Translations under genes and position numbers: made by a program
In this document: one piece after another, positions 43,079 through 51,113 of the stretch
Layout of the letters: every line of letters starts with the position of its first letter
Numbering within the stretch: the first letter of the stretch is position 1
Notes under the pieces: model-generated
Told to the model about the DNA's origin: nothing
The model's database searches: none
The model's input: only the letters and a program-made list of their open reading frames with translations
From: JANQJA01 sp965267485
GTDB taxonomy: Bacteria; Pseudomonadota; Gammaproteobacteria; Pseudomonadales; Azotimanducaceae
NCBI GenBank assembly: GCA_965267485.1
Contig: OZ254080.1
Span: 3,038,001-3,102,000, forward strand
Length of the DNA stretch: 64,000 nt
Direction: 5' to 3'

Positions 43079-46000
43079 GTTATCCGCGGCGAAATGCCGC
43101 GGCCTCATTGAAGCTGATCGAGCCAGCTTTGGCGCTCGGTGCGGTCCTGGTTATCCGCGGCGAAATGCCGCGGCCTCATTGAAGCCGTTGTATTCCCCAT
43201 GCTCTTCCATCGTCCTATCTCGTTATCCGCGGCGAAATGCCGCGGCCTCATTGAAGCGATCCGGTGACCAAGGAGTCGACCGACATGGTGTGGTTATCCG
43301 CGGCGAAATGCCGCGGCCTCATTGAAGCCAACGAGGGGCCGGTGACCTCGCCGTCAGCGTTGTGGTTATCCGCGGCGAAATGCCGCGGCCTCATTGAAGC
43401 TGGAAGCCGGTCGCCGAGCAGTACCACGGTTACGTCTGTTATCCGCGGCGAAATGCCGCGGCCTCATTGAAGCATGACCTGATAGTCCAGTTCGTCGTTG
43501 CGGCCAGCGGGTTATCCGCGGCGAAATGCCGCGGCCTCATTGAAGCTGGCCTCCCACGACAGACAGGCCGCCATTGCAGCGTCGTTATCCGCGGCGAAAT
43601 GCCGCGGCCTCATTGAAGCGTCGCCCACCTCGATGCTGAGGCCCGTGCCAATGGGTTATCCGCGGCGAAATGCCGCGGCCTCATTGAAGCACAACAGTGC
43701 CATCGGGCATCACGTTACCCGTAACCGTTATCCGCGGCGAAATGCCGCGGCCTCATTGAAGCGGACTTGCCGAACTCGAGAGCAATCGACTTGACGTCGG
43801 TTATCCGCGGCGAAATGCCGCGGCCTCATTGAAGCTGCGGTGCGTCGTCGCCTTCAATCGCTGCGTTATTGTTATCCGCGGCGAAATGCCGCGGCCTCAT
43901 TGAAGCACCTTGATGCCGGTCATCTGGGCGATGGTGAACGTGTTATCCGCGGCGAAATGCCGCGGCCTCATTGAAGCTCCTGTCTCCAATCGAGCCTCGG
44001 TAACAGGTGGTTTAGTTATCCGCGGCGAAATGCCGCGGCCTCATTGAAGCGCCGTGGCAGCCATTGCGAGCGCAGATGCGCTCGTCGTTATCCGCGGCGA
44101 AATGCCGCGGCCTCATTGAAGCGAACGTGCCGCCCAGGGTTTCGAGCGCATCGGATGCGGTTATCCGCGGCGAAATGCCGCGGCCTCATTGAAGCCATGA
44201 GCCGGCGGATGCGAATCGCCGCCCGGATCGGGTTATCCGCGGCGAAATGCCGCGGCCTCATTGAAGCGGGCCGAAGACGGCGCCGACTGTCAAAATCAAG
44301 GTGACGTTATCCGCGGCGAAATGCCGCGGCCTCATTGAAGCACCATTTCATGCACAGCCGCCGTGAGGACGCGCACAGTTATCCGCGGCGAAATGCCGCG
44401 GCCTCATTGAAGCCTGATTGACCGTGCCACCACCGCGCATGGCGCCGCGCGTTATCCGCGGCGAAATGCCGCGGCCTCATTGAAGCCAATAGAAGCGTGT
44501 CATCGCGGCTGGCGAACCGTCGGTTATCCGCGGCGAAATGCCGCGGCCTCATTGAAGCGCGGTGACGCCGGCAACCGCCTCGGCGCCATCCAGGGTTATC
44601 CGCGGCGAAATGCCGCGGCCTCATTGAAGCTGCAGGATGCCGGCGCGCAGTCGCATCGTGTCGGGCGCAGTTATCCGCGGCGAAATGCCGCGGCCTCATT
44701 GAAGCCTTGAATCGGGCGAGCGGGTCCCGCCGGGCGCGGTCGTTATCCGCGGCGAAATGCCGCGGCCTCATTGAAGCTCTACCGTCGATCCGTCGGTCGT
44801 CGGCGACCACACGGTTATCCGCGGCGAAATGCCGCGGCCTCATTGAAGCCAGACACCGCCGAACGCGTTGAGCGTTACGCCCTGGTGTTATCCGCGGCGA
44901 AATGCCGCGGCCTCATTGAAGCCAGCCACGTCGTGCTCGAGGACTTCCAGGTCTACGAGTTATCCGCGGCGAAATGCCGCGGCCTCATTGAAGCGGCAAC
45001 GGATTGATCGGGCTATCGCCGCTGGGGTTGTTATCCGCGGCGAAATGCCGCGGCCTCATTGAAGCCTTCGACTCGCGTACGCTTCTGCACTGAAGAACTG
45101 GGTTATCCGCGGCGAAATGCCGCGGCCTCATTGAAGCGGCTCTGCGCCAACGACAACGGACATCTGCATTGCGGTTATCCGCGGCGAAATGCCGCGGCCT
45201 CATTGAAGCAACTACTACGAGCAGCAGAGATTACAGGCTCGTCGCTAAGTTATCCGCGGCGAAATGCCGCGGCCTCATTGAAGCATCCTGACGACTGTCT
45301 TTGGTTGGGTGCATTCCGAGGGTTATCCGCGGCGAAATGCCGCGGCCTCATTGAAGCGTGTAGATCGGCACGCCGATCTGACCGACGTCGCTGGGTTATC
45401 CGCGGCGAAATGCCGCGGCCTCATTGAAGCTTGCGGCTGGGCGGCTTCTTGTTCGAGTTCGTCGTCGCGTTATCCGCGGCGAAATGCCGCGGCCTCATTG
45501 AAGCATCGACTCGCTCCAGATCATTCGCAGCCGCGTTGATTGTTATCCGCGGCGAAATGCCGCGGCCTCATTGAAGCGATGCCATGTCTCTTGCTGCCAG
45601 ACTCTCAAAGCCAGGTTATCCGCGGCGAAATGCCGCGGCCTCATTGAAGCCAAACGCAAACGCGTTCTTGTGGAACGCCAGGTTCGTTATCCGCGGCGAA
45701 ATGCCGCGGCCTCATTGAAGCCTGACTTGTGTCATTTCTCTCGTGCCACTCCCTTGTATGTTATCCGCGGCGAAATGCCGCGGCCTCATTGAAGCTTGAC
45801 CACCCGTAGTGGTCTAGCACCTGCTGCATGGTTATCCGCGGCGAAATGCCGCGGCCTCATTGAAGCTCGATTTGCTTGGTTTCCTTCTCCAAGCCTGCGG
45901 CGTTATCCGCGGCGAAATGCCGCGGCCTCATTGAAGCTGCCACATTTGGCCGTGACACTGCGCGAGGTAATGCGTTATCCGCGGCGAAATGCCGCGGCCT

Positions 46001-46370
46001 CATTGAAGCCAACGACGGAAACGAATGGACCTGAAAGCGCAATACAGTTATCCGCGGCGAAATGCCGCGGCCTCATTGAAGCGCCCCGCGCGACCTGCAG
46101 CGCGATCGGCGCCGCGTCGTTATCCGCGGCGAAATGCCGCGGCCTCATTGAAGCTTCCATGGCGAGTTTCCTCCTGGCAGTGTTTGCGAAGTTATCCGCG
46201 GCGAAATGCCGCGGCCTCATTGAAGCAGTCAGGGCCGCCGAAATTTTGCTGGCAAAGATGCCGGTTATCCGCGGCGAAATGCCGCGGCCTCATTGAAGCA
46301 TGATCGTCCCGACCGGGGCCGGGTCCGACTGTCTGTTATCCGCGGCGAAATGCCACGGCCTCATTGAAAC
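43079..46370 (+). CRISPR. CRISPR array, 46 repeats and 45 spacers, type I-G
   Basis: A 36-bp repeat beginning GTTATCCGCGGCGAAATG and ending GCCTCATTGAAGC recurs 46 times with a period of 71-75 bp, leaving spacers of about 35-39 bp. Each repeat contains a perfect stem CCGCGGC-gaaat-GCCGCGG (7 bp), the likely Csb2 cleavage hairpin. All repeats look identical except the last (46335-46370), which has a C/G-to-A change breaking the stem and ends GAAAC, marking the trailer end. Transcription runs from the leader at the left. I saw no obvious match of spacers to the rest of the window. Confidence 0.98.
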
Positions 46371-46495
46371 CGTAAGTGCCATGACTTCTTCTGATGGATG
46401 TGTATATGAACCTTAGTCGCATCACCTAAATCCGTAAGGACAAATCGTCAAACAAAGATGCCGCCAGATCGGTGGCTAGGTGTCGGGTTGGGCTG

Positions 46496-46813
46496 TCAGA
46501 TCTTGCAGGCGTTACCTCTGAACGAGACGTTGTAGATTCGGCCCTGCATATCGACGTAGTAGGTCGTACTGCACTCTCTCGACGTGGTCACAACCGATGA
46601 ACCGACCGGTACGAAAGAGTTTCCCAGTTGCTCGTGCCAGGTGTAGGCAACGCCGCCGCTGTCCAGTTCAAATGAGCTGTCTGGCGGCCCCCACGTCTCT
46701 ATGAGTTCGTCCTGGTGATGGCCGATCCAGAGTTCTGCGAGTTCCCTGTAGTTCTCCGTCGACGCGCAGCCGTAGACCGAGATGATCAGCAACAAAGTGG
46801 TGGCTGTTCTCAT
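46496..46813 (-). CDS. Small lipoprotein next to the S24 repressor
   Basis: The 105-aa product has a lipoprotein signal (LLLIISVYGC, lipidated Cys near residue 16) and a compact domain with LIETWGPPDSSFELDSGGVAYTW, an arrangement seen in small envelope lipoproteins of the SmpA/BamE-like sort (G-x-P turn after a helix), and two further Cys. The ATG at 46813 overlaps the repressor stop by 4 bp (ATGA), so the two genes are cotranslated. Function unknown; pairing a phage-type repressor with a lipoprotein is unusual. Confidence 0.65.
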   Translation of the reverse strand: MRTATTLLLIISVYGCASTENYRELAELWIGHHQDELIETWGPPDSSFELDSGGVAYTWHEQLGNSFVPVGSSVVTTSRECSTTYYVDMQGRIYNVSFRGNACKI

Positions 46814-47448
46814 GGTGGTTCCTCCGCCCGTGCAGGCACTTCGACGACTCGGCCGAGGTACCTCGCTTCGTGAATTGTGCTCGAGATTGGTGGGTGTTTC
46901 TGGTTGAGAGCTGTCAGTTCCAGCGAATCCTTTGCGATCGCCGTGTACCGCACAATAACCGCGCCATCGAGCATAAACCCGCTGATCGAGTCGTTCTCAA
47001 TATCTGTGTCGGGATCAAGGATCAGGGCGCTTCCTTTGATGTAACCAACACCGTCGACTTCCATCGCCTTGTCAGGGACTCGCAATGCGTAGGCGCGAGC
47101 TCCAAGCGCGAAGAAAGCGATCTGCGGTTTTCTGATCTTCGTCAGGCTCCCGTCCAGGTAGGCTTCAATCTCATCCGGGTCGAGAAGTGGGACGGTTCTA
47201 AGTTCCGCCACATCAATCGCCTCTCGGGTCGGTGGGTGGGCGTTGTCCATCCAGTAATCATCGAGGTTCAGGTGTTCCTCGATCTTCCTGGCGAGGCTGT
47301 CGCCCATATTCCTGTGGCGCTTGATGACCCGGTGAAGCGAGGTATCGGCCATCGATACATCGGTTGCCATTCTACGCAGCACACCACTGTACCGATCATC
47401 GATGAGTCGCTGGAGGTTGTCGCGCCTGATCTCGTAAATGCTCTTCAT
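46810..47448 (-). CDS. Phage-type repressor with S24/LexA-like C-terminal domain
   Basis: The 212-aa product has an N-terminal HTH-like region (IRRDNLQRLIDDRYSGVLRRMATDVSMADTSLHRVIKRH) and a C-terminal segment resembling the S24 peptidase fold of phage repressors (ALRVPDKAMEVDGVGYIKGSALILDPDTDIENDSISGFMLDGAVIVRYT). The usual Ser is replaced: no clear S-M-x-P signature is visible, only DKAME, so self-cleavage is doubtful. A symmetric operator candidate lies 73 bp upstream at 47521-47537. A GTG at 47469 would add seven residues. Confidence 0.75.
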   Translation of the reverse strand: MKSIYEIRRDNLQRLIDDRYSGVLRRMATDVSMADTSLHRVIKRHRNMGDSLARKIEEHLNLDDYWMDNAHPPTREAIDVAELRTVPLLDPDEIEAYLDGSLTKIRKPQIAFFALGARAYALRVPDKAMEVDGVGYIKGSALILDPDTDIENDSISGFMLDGAVIVRYTAIAKDSLELTALNQKHPPISSTIHEARYLGRVVEVPARAEEPP

Positions 47449-47520
47449 GTGACCAGCATTATCGTGCACAGAAACCTGCCAGGTAGTTGACTTGTGGGGT
47501 TCGACGTTTATTGCAAAATA

Positions 47521-47537
47521 TAAACCTGAGAGGTTTA
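47521..47537. promoter_or_regulatory. Perfect palindromic operator candidate of the S24 repressor
   Basis: TAAACCTGAGAGGTTTA is a perfect 7-bp inverted repeat around GAG. It overlaps a -10-like TATATT on the minus strand (47517-47522) leading to the repressor gene, so autoregulation is plausible. Nine bases beyond it on the plus strand starts the solitary CRISPR-like repeat. Confidence 0.6.
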
Positions 47538-47545
47538 CATCGCCA

Positions 47546-47581
47546 GTTAACCGCGGCGAAATGCCGCGGCCTCATAGAGGG
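47546..47581 (+). repeat. Solitary CRISPR-like repeat with altered ends
   Basis: The sequence matches the array repeat at 32 of 36 positions. The whole stem-loop CCGCGGC-gaaat-GCCGCGG and the following CCTCAT are intact; changes are T to A at position 5, T to A at position 31, A to G at position 34 and C to G at position 36. There is no second repeat at spacer distance on either side. It lies 1.2 kb past the array trailer, between the S24 operator and a 45-aa gene. Confidence 0.9.
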
Positions 47582-47635
47582 TACCCGGGTCGTCGTACTT
47601 GGCGTAACGGTAGGCCGCAGCAGCGTCATGCTCAG

Positions 47636-47773
47636 CTATTTCTTGCGGGCGTTCTCGTTGAGATTGCGGATAGCGTCCTGGGTCAGGCGATCTAAGCGAG
47701 CCTTGTTGGCCGACGAAGCCTTGGTAGATGTCGTCGGGGACTTCTCTGCGTTGGTAGGCTGCTTTTGGGACAT
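47636..47773 (-). CDS. 45-aa basic Ser/Thr/Lys-rich small protein (paralogue 1)
   Basis: The minus-strand frame from ATG 47773 to TAG 47636 encodes MSQKQPTNAEKSPTTSTK..., ending NLNENARKK. It has AGAGGA eight bases before the ATG and a perfect TATAAT -10 hexamer at 47810-47815 on the minus strand. Its low-complexity N-terminus with TTSTK, the following short helix and the basic C-terminus match the two plus-strand proteins at 47890 and 49024, so it is probably a diverged paralogue, not noise. Function unknown. Confidence 0.65.
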   Translation of the reverse strand: MSQKQPTNAEKSPTTSTKASSANKARLDRLTQDAIRNLNENARKK

Positions 47774-47889
47774 TGCAGGTTTCCTCTAGAGAAAACTTGT
47801 ACTCTAAGAATTATACATTTTCCAGAGATCCCACTCGCGCGCTACCGCGACCCACCTCGCGCTGCGCCTGTTCCGTCAGGAGGTGCGAA

Positions 47890-48036
47890 ATGCACTCGAA
47901 CAAGCCCACCAAAACGGTCTCTCAGACCACCTCTACGAAGCCCTCCTCGGACCGGAAGGAGTCCAACGCCCAGCGGGCGGATCGGACGGCAAAGAAGTTC
48001 GTGAAGGCGCTCCGGGAGCATACCAGGAACAAGTAG
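47890..48036 (+). CDS. 48-aa basic Ser/Thr/Lys-rich small protein (paralogue 2)
   Basis: Encodes MHSNKPTKTVSQTTSTKPSS..., ending KALREHTRNK, from the ATG at 47890 with a strong GGAGGTG six bases upstream. The first half is low-complexity polar; the second half is a basic amphipathic helix (DRTAKKFVKAL). The almost identical copy at 49024 shows mostly codon-level substitutions preserving the frame, which supports real coding. No family recognised; a nucleic-acid-binding or ribosome-associated role is only a guess. Confidence 0.7.
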   Translation: MHSNKPTKTVSQTTSTKPSSDRKESNAQRADRTAKKFVKALREHTRNK

Positions 48037-48103
48037 GCGAGCCCTAAAGTTGCGCGCCGCGAAACGGTTGAATCCTGGGTTCCCGTCGCAAACAATAGCA
48101 GGC

Positions 48104-48280
48104 ATGTCAGAGTTCTATTATCAAAGACAGAAAGAACGGATCGTGACGACAGGCTCACAATCCCTCGGGACATATTCGCCAGCACCGACCTACCCGTCTG
48201 ATAACAAAGAAGAGCCTCGTCAAGAGCATCAGGTACCCTTGATCGGGTCAACTCGCCACGACGACGATGACGACCGCTGA
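48104..48280 (+). CDS. 58-aa small protein with poly-Asp tail (copy A)
   Basis: Encodes MSEFYYQRQKERIVTTGSQS..., ending in five Asp residues and an Arg. It is duplicated at 49241-49417, with three or so substitutions. The stop lies 14 bp inside the next frame's start, so expression of the third gene is probably coupled. No family recognised; the acidic tail next to a basic small protein gene is reminiscent of a binding pair, without proof. Confidence 0.6.
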   Translation: MSEFYYQRQKERIVTTGSQSLGTYSPAPTYPSDNKEEPRQEHQVPLIGSTRHDDDDDR

Positions 48281-48497
48281 AAACAAGGCAGTCAACAACC
48301 TGCTCAAGTGGGCGACTCGCGCGCCGTGGAAAGATCGCTACGCCGAGACTCAAGACCGGATTGTGGATCTGGCAAGCCGTACGAATGGCGTCGAGTTCGA
48401 AGATGCCATTGACGCGATCTCATTGAAGCTGTGCTTTCTATGTAACTACGGGCAAATTCAGGCCGTTATCCGCGGCGAAATGCCGCGGCCTCATTGA
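48267..48497 (+). pseudogene. Truncated copy of the 430-aa gene, fused in frame to CRISPR repeat sequence
   Basis: The first 51 codons match the intact gene at 49404 (MTTAENKAVNNLLKWATRAP...). After DAIDAI the frame enters the end of a CRISPR repeat, a spacer-like segment and a complete repeat, and stops at the TGA inside the repeat's CATTGA. The result would be a 76-aa chimera. It is almost certainly a broken gene. Confidence 0.8.
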
Positions 48498-48560
48498 AGC
48501 CTCCCTTTTCTACCGCTACGAAGGAACGCGAAGAGCGGTTTCCGCGGCGAGCTCCGCAAG
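48420..48560 (+). CRISPR. Stranded CRISPR array fragment
   Basis: TCATTGAAGC (48420-48429) is the last ten bases of a repeat; a 35-bp spacer-like segment follows (48430-48464), then a perfect full repeat (48465-48500), a 37-bp segment (48501-48537) and, at precisely the right distance, a decayed repeat start GTTTCCGCGGCGAGCTCCGC (48538-48557). This is a piece of an array fused to the truncated gene, separated from the main array by 2 kb. Confidence 0.85.
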
Positions 48561-48598
48561 TTCCGACCGTGAGTCGATTGCCAGAGGCAGATCCTTCG

Positions 48599-48886
48599 TC
48601 ACGTGCTCTCGTCGATGGGCCCAGAGTGGGAAGGGTTTGGCGGGTAGTTCGGCGCGGGATACGGAGGAAGTTCGCCGAATGCGGACGCGAACGCCTCAGG
48701 TGACATCGGCCTGCCGGAGTCGAATATCTCGGCAATGGATGCGTGCTCCCAGGCTGAACTGCCAGTGCGAATGACGAAACCTCCCGCATACGACTCGCCT
48801 GCGTCAAACACGACCGCCGGCCTTGATTCCCAGTTGAACAGCAATGTCTCCACTGAAGTCTCCGAAGAAGGTAGCGCTTGCAGCAT
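48599..48886 (-). CDS. Possible 95-aa protein of unknown function
   Basis: The minus-strand frame encodes a non-repetitive, protein-like sequence: FNWESRPAVVFDAGESYAGG, then GSSAWEHASIAEIFDSGRPM and a Pro-rich tail. No ribosome-binding site is evident before the ATG at 48886 and I recognise no family. Plus-strand frames over the same stretch look less protein-like. It fills the gap between the stranded array fragment and copy B of the duplication. Confidence 0.4.
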   Translation of the reverse strand: MLQALPSSETSVETLLFNWESRPAVVFDAGESYAGGFVIRTGSSAWEHASIAEIFDSGRPMSPEAFASAFGELPPYPAPNYPPNPSHSGPIDEST

Positions 48887-49023
48887 ACGGAATTCATTTG
48901 CTGCATTCGACCTTCGTCGCGCAGCTGGCTAGCGAGATTGAGCGATAGGAGATCAACAAGAGCAAACCAGGGCGGTTAAAATTCTGGGAACATCGTGAAT
49001 CGACGCCACGAAGGAGGTGTAAA

Positions 49024-49173
49024 TTGCACTCCGACAAGAAGTCCAACAACACCCCGTCTCAGACCACCTCTACGAAGCCGTCCTCGGATCGGAAGGAGTC
49101 CAACGCCCAGCGGGCGGATCGGATGGCACAGAAGTTCGTGAAGGCTTTCCGGGAGCATACCAGGAACAAGTAG
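49024..49173 (+). CDS. 49-aa basic small protein (paralogue 3, TTG start)
   Basis: Homologue of the gene at 47890. Here the start is TTG at 49024, four bases after GGAGGTG, and the product begins (M)HSDKKSNNTPSQTTSTKPSS and ends KAFREHTRNK. It precedes the 58-aa and 430-aa genes in what appears to be a three-gene unit. The change from ATG to TTG between copies may lower its expression. Confidence 0.65.
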   Translation: MHSDKKSNNTPSQTTSTKPSSDRKESNAQRADRMAQKFVKAFREHTRNK

Positions 49174-49240
49174 GCGAGCCCTAACGTTGCGCGCTGCGAA
49201 ACGGTTGAATCCTGGGTTCCCGTCGCAAACAATAGCGGGT

Positions 49241-49417
49241 ATGTCAGAGTTCTATTATCAAAGACAAAAAGAACGGATCGTGACGACAGGCTCACAATCC
49301 CTCGGGACATATTCGCCAGAACCGACCTACCCGTCTGATAACAAAGAAGAGCCTCGTCAAGAGCACCAGGCACCCTTGATCGGGTCAACTCGCGACGACG
49401 ACGATGACGACCGCTGA
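49241..49417 (+). CDS. 58-aa small protein with poly-Asp tail (copy B)
   Basis: Encodes MSEFYYQRQKERIVTTGSQS..., ending in six Asp and Arg; nearly identical to copy A. It overlaps the start of the 430-aa gene by 14 bp, which suggests coupled translation of the pair. The sequence has no signal peptide, no Cys, and is probably disordered apart from the N-terminal helix. Confidence 0.6.
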   Translation: MSEFYYQRQKERIVTTGSQSLGTYSPEPTYPSDNKEEPRQEHQAPLIGSTRDDDDDDR

Positions 49418-50696
49418 AAACAAGGCAATCAACAACCTGCTCAAGTGGGCGACTCGCGCGCCGTGGAAAGATCGCTACACCGAGACTCAAGACTGGATTG
49501 TGGATCTGGCAAGCCGTACGAATGGCGTCGAGTTCGAAGATGCCATTGACGCGATCGAAGACGCCGGTGCCGATGACACGCTTGTCGCGATTGCGTTTGA
49601 GGCGCTGGCTCGCGAGGTCTTTGAAGACGACTCGAATATCGTCAACGACTATCTCGCGAAGCGCGGGCATCGTGAGTCGCGGCGCGGCAGACATTATCTT
49701 GAAGCGCTTCGTGACTCGCCCCTGTCCGTTTACGAAGTCACGGCGGTCAAGCCAGGTCGAGCTTGCCAGATCAAGGACCTGATTCGCGGTGGCCCGAAAC
49801 TGACCGTCCGGGAAAAGGCGGCCAGCCGCCAGATGCGGCCCGGCGACAAAATCGCTGTACGGGTCTTGCACGTGGATGACCACCGCCAATTCAGTGCGGT
49901 TCTTTTTCCGCTTCACCCCGCTTCAAGTGATGCGATGTTACAGGCCATCGAAGACATGCAAGGAATAACGCCGGATTTACCCATCGATCAGGTGTTGGAC
50001 GGGATGGTCGATCTCTGTGCCATCGACTGGCTGAGCGACTTGCTCCAACCTCCGGCGCTCCCCTCAATCGTCAATACCGAGGGCGACCCGTTTGAGTTCC
50101 AAAACGTCAGCTATCCGGTGGTGGGAGACGTCGATGACATCATCGGGGTGCTTGACGCAAGCCCGTTGCAATCGGCCGACGTGCAGTCGAGCAATGCGCG
50201 TGCCGCATGGCTATGGCTTGACGGCGACGACGACGGCCCTCAATCGATCAGGGCGTCGATCGAGATCAGCGACAATCGTCTGGTCGCTTTCTGCCACTCC
50301 GCGAACCGAGCCGAGGCCGTACATCATCTGATCGACGACCTGCTTGGTGATCGCGTTGGCACCCCGCTGACATCGATCGAGACACTCGAGCAAGCCCAAC
50401 GACGTATGCCTCTCGACGAGACGACATCGCAAGATCATCTTGACGACGACGCCAGGATCGACGCCGTCAAGGCTGTGCTCGATGCGCACTACCGCGCGAC
50501 GATCGACGCGCCGGTTCCTGCATTGGGCAACCTAAGCCCGCGTGACGCCGTCAAGAGCAATTCAGGTCGAGAGGCGGTCCGCGCCTGGCTTGAAGATCTG
50601 GAGCGCAATGAAGCAAATCGCGCAGAACATCGGGGCGGCACCGCCTATGACTTCGGGTGGATGTGGCAGGAGCTGGGGGTTGAGCGTGATGGGTGA
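49404..50696 (+). CDS. 430-aa uncharacterised protein of the accessory cassette
   Basis: The product has three parts: a helical N-terminus (residues about 1-110), a beta-rich middle starting SVYEVTAVKPGRACQIKDLIRGG and RPGDKIAVRVLHVDD, and an acidic C-terminal region with ALGNLSPRDAVKSNSGREAVRAWLEDLERNE then YDFGWMWQELGV. The two last motifs recall, from memory, poorly described proteins found with SEC-C motifs, but no SEC-C Cys cluster is present. It has no membrane segment or obvious catalytic motif. It is cotranscribed with two tiny genes, and a truncated copy exists nearby. Function unknown. Confidence 0.75.
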   Translation: MTTAENKAINNLLKWATRAPWKDRYTETQDWIVDLASRTNGVEFEDAIDAIEDAGADDTLVAIAFEALAREVFEDDSNIVNDYLAKRGHRESRRGRHYLEALRDSPLSVYEVTAVKPGRACQIKDLIRGGPKLTVREKAASRQMRPGDKIAVRVLHVDDHRQFSAVLFPLHPASSDAMLQAIEDMQGITPDLPIDQVLDGMVDLCAIDWLSDLLQPPALPSIVNTEGDPFEFQNVSYPVVGDVDDIIGVLDASPLQSADVQSSNARAAWLWLDGDDDGPQSIRASIEISDNRLVAFCHSANRAEAVHHLIDDLLGDRVGTPLTSIETLEQAQRRMPLDETTSQDHLDDDARIDAVKAVLDAHYRATIDAPVPALGNLSPRDAVKSNSGREAVRAWLEDLERNEANRAEHRGGTAYDFGWMWQELGVERDG

Positions 50697-50726
50697 GTGG
50701 TTGAACGAGCGATGGGTTCGGTTCTG

Positions 50727-51113
50727 TCACACCTTGCGGATCGGGCCGGGGTAGCGCGCAACGATCTCATCTGACGTGAGCAGCAGCACGCCCTCCTGTT
50801 CGGCCTGCGCCACCATCAGCCTGTCGAATGGATCCTTGTGTATCGGCGGGAGGAGCGAGGTTGCGATGGCGTGCATTCCCGTGACCGGCAGTTCGACATA
50901 TCCATGCTCAAGTAACCCTCGCCGCAGCACCCCCGCGTCAACCTGAAAGTCGGCGCGATTCAAACCGCGTTTTATCGCGATCTCCCACATGCTTGCAGCG
51001 CTGAACCAGAGTTCGTTTCCGGTATCTTCAAGCATTGATCTCGCTTCGGCGGACAATCGTGAGGGCTGGCCGGCAACCCAGAGCAAGAGGTGCGTATCGA
51101 GAAGCAGGTTCAC
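50727..51113 (-). CDS. vapC: PIN-domain toxin, VapC-like
   Basis: The 128-aa product has the PIN acidic residues: Asp6 in NLLLDTHLLLW, Glu44 in MWEIAIKRGL, and the DPFDRLMVAQA motif plus a late TSDE. PIN toxins cleave tRNA or other RNA. The start is GTG at 51113, overlapping the antitoxin stop by 4 bp (GTGA). The type belongs to the subgroup paired with Phd/YefM-type antitoxins. Confidence 0.92.
   Translation of the reverse strand: MNLLLDTHLLLWVAGQPSRLSAEARSMLEDTGNELWFSAASMWEIAIKRGLNRADFQVDAGVLRRGLLEHGYVELPVTGMHAIATSLLPPIHKDPFDRLMVAQAEQEGVLLLTSDEIVARYPGPIRKV

Larger units (their letters stand above)
47879..48419 (+). repeat. Segmental duplication, copy A (truncated)
   Basis: This stretch is nearly identical to 49012-49556: the ribosome-binding site GGAGGTG, the tiny basic gene, the 58-aa gene and the first 51 codons of the 430-aa gene. 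Copy B has one extra codon in the first gene. Identity stops abruptly at GACGCGATC, where copy A runs into a CRISPR repeat end. Confidence 0.92.
49012..49556 (+). repeat. Segmental duplication, copy B (intact)
   Basis: Partner of 47879-48419, offset 1134-1137 bp. Copy B continues into the complete 430-aa gene, so it is the parental or at least the functional copy. Most differences between copies are single substitutions. Confidence 0.92.

Noticed and set aside
43115..46334. Self-targeting spacers against genes of this window
   Set aside because: Reading the spacers against the window by eye gave no convincing match; a computed search is required, so no claim is made.
43079..46370. Several long open frames across the CRISPR array on both strands
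   Set aside because: The 36-bp repeat is a multiple of three and lacks stops in some frames, so frames stay open by chance; the peptides just repeat the translated repeat.
46810..47448. Autocleaving LexA-like repressor
   Set aside because: The fold resembles S24 proteins, but I could not see a clear catalytic Ser/Lys pair or the cleavage dipeptide, so self-cleavage is not claimed.
47546..47720. A classic CreTA module (two repeat-like units flanking a spacer-like guide)
   Set aside because: Only one repeat is present here; no second degenerate repeat is found at spacer distance on either side, so the standard CreA layout is not met.
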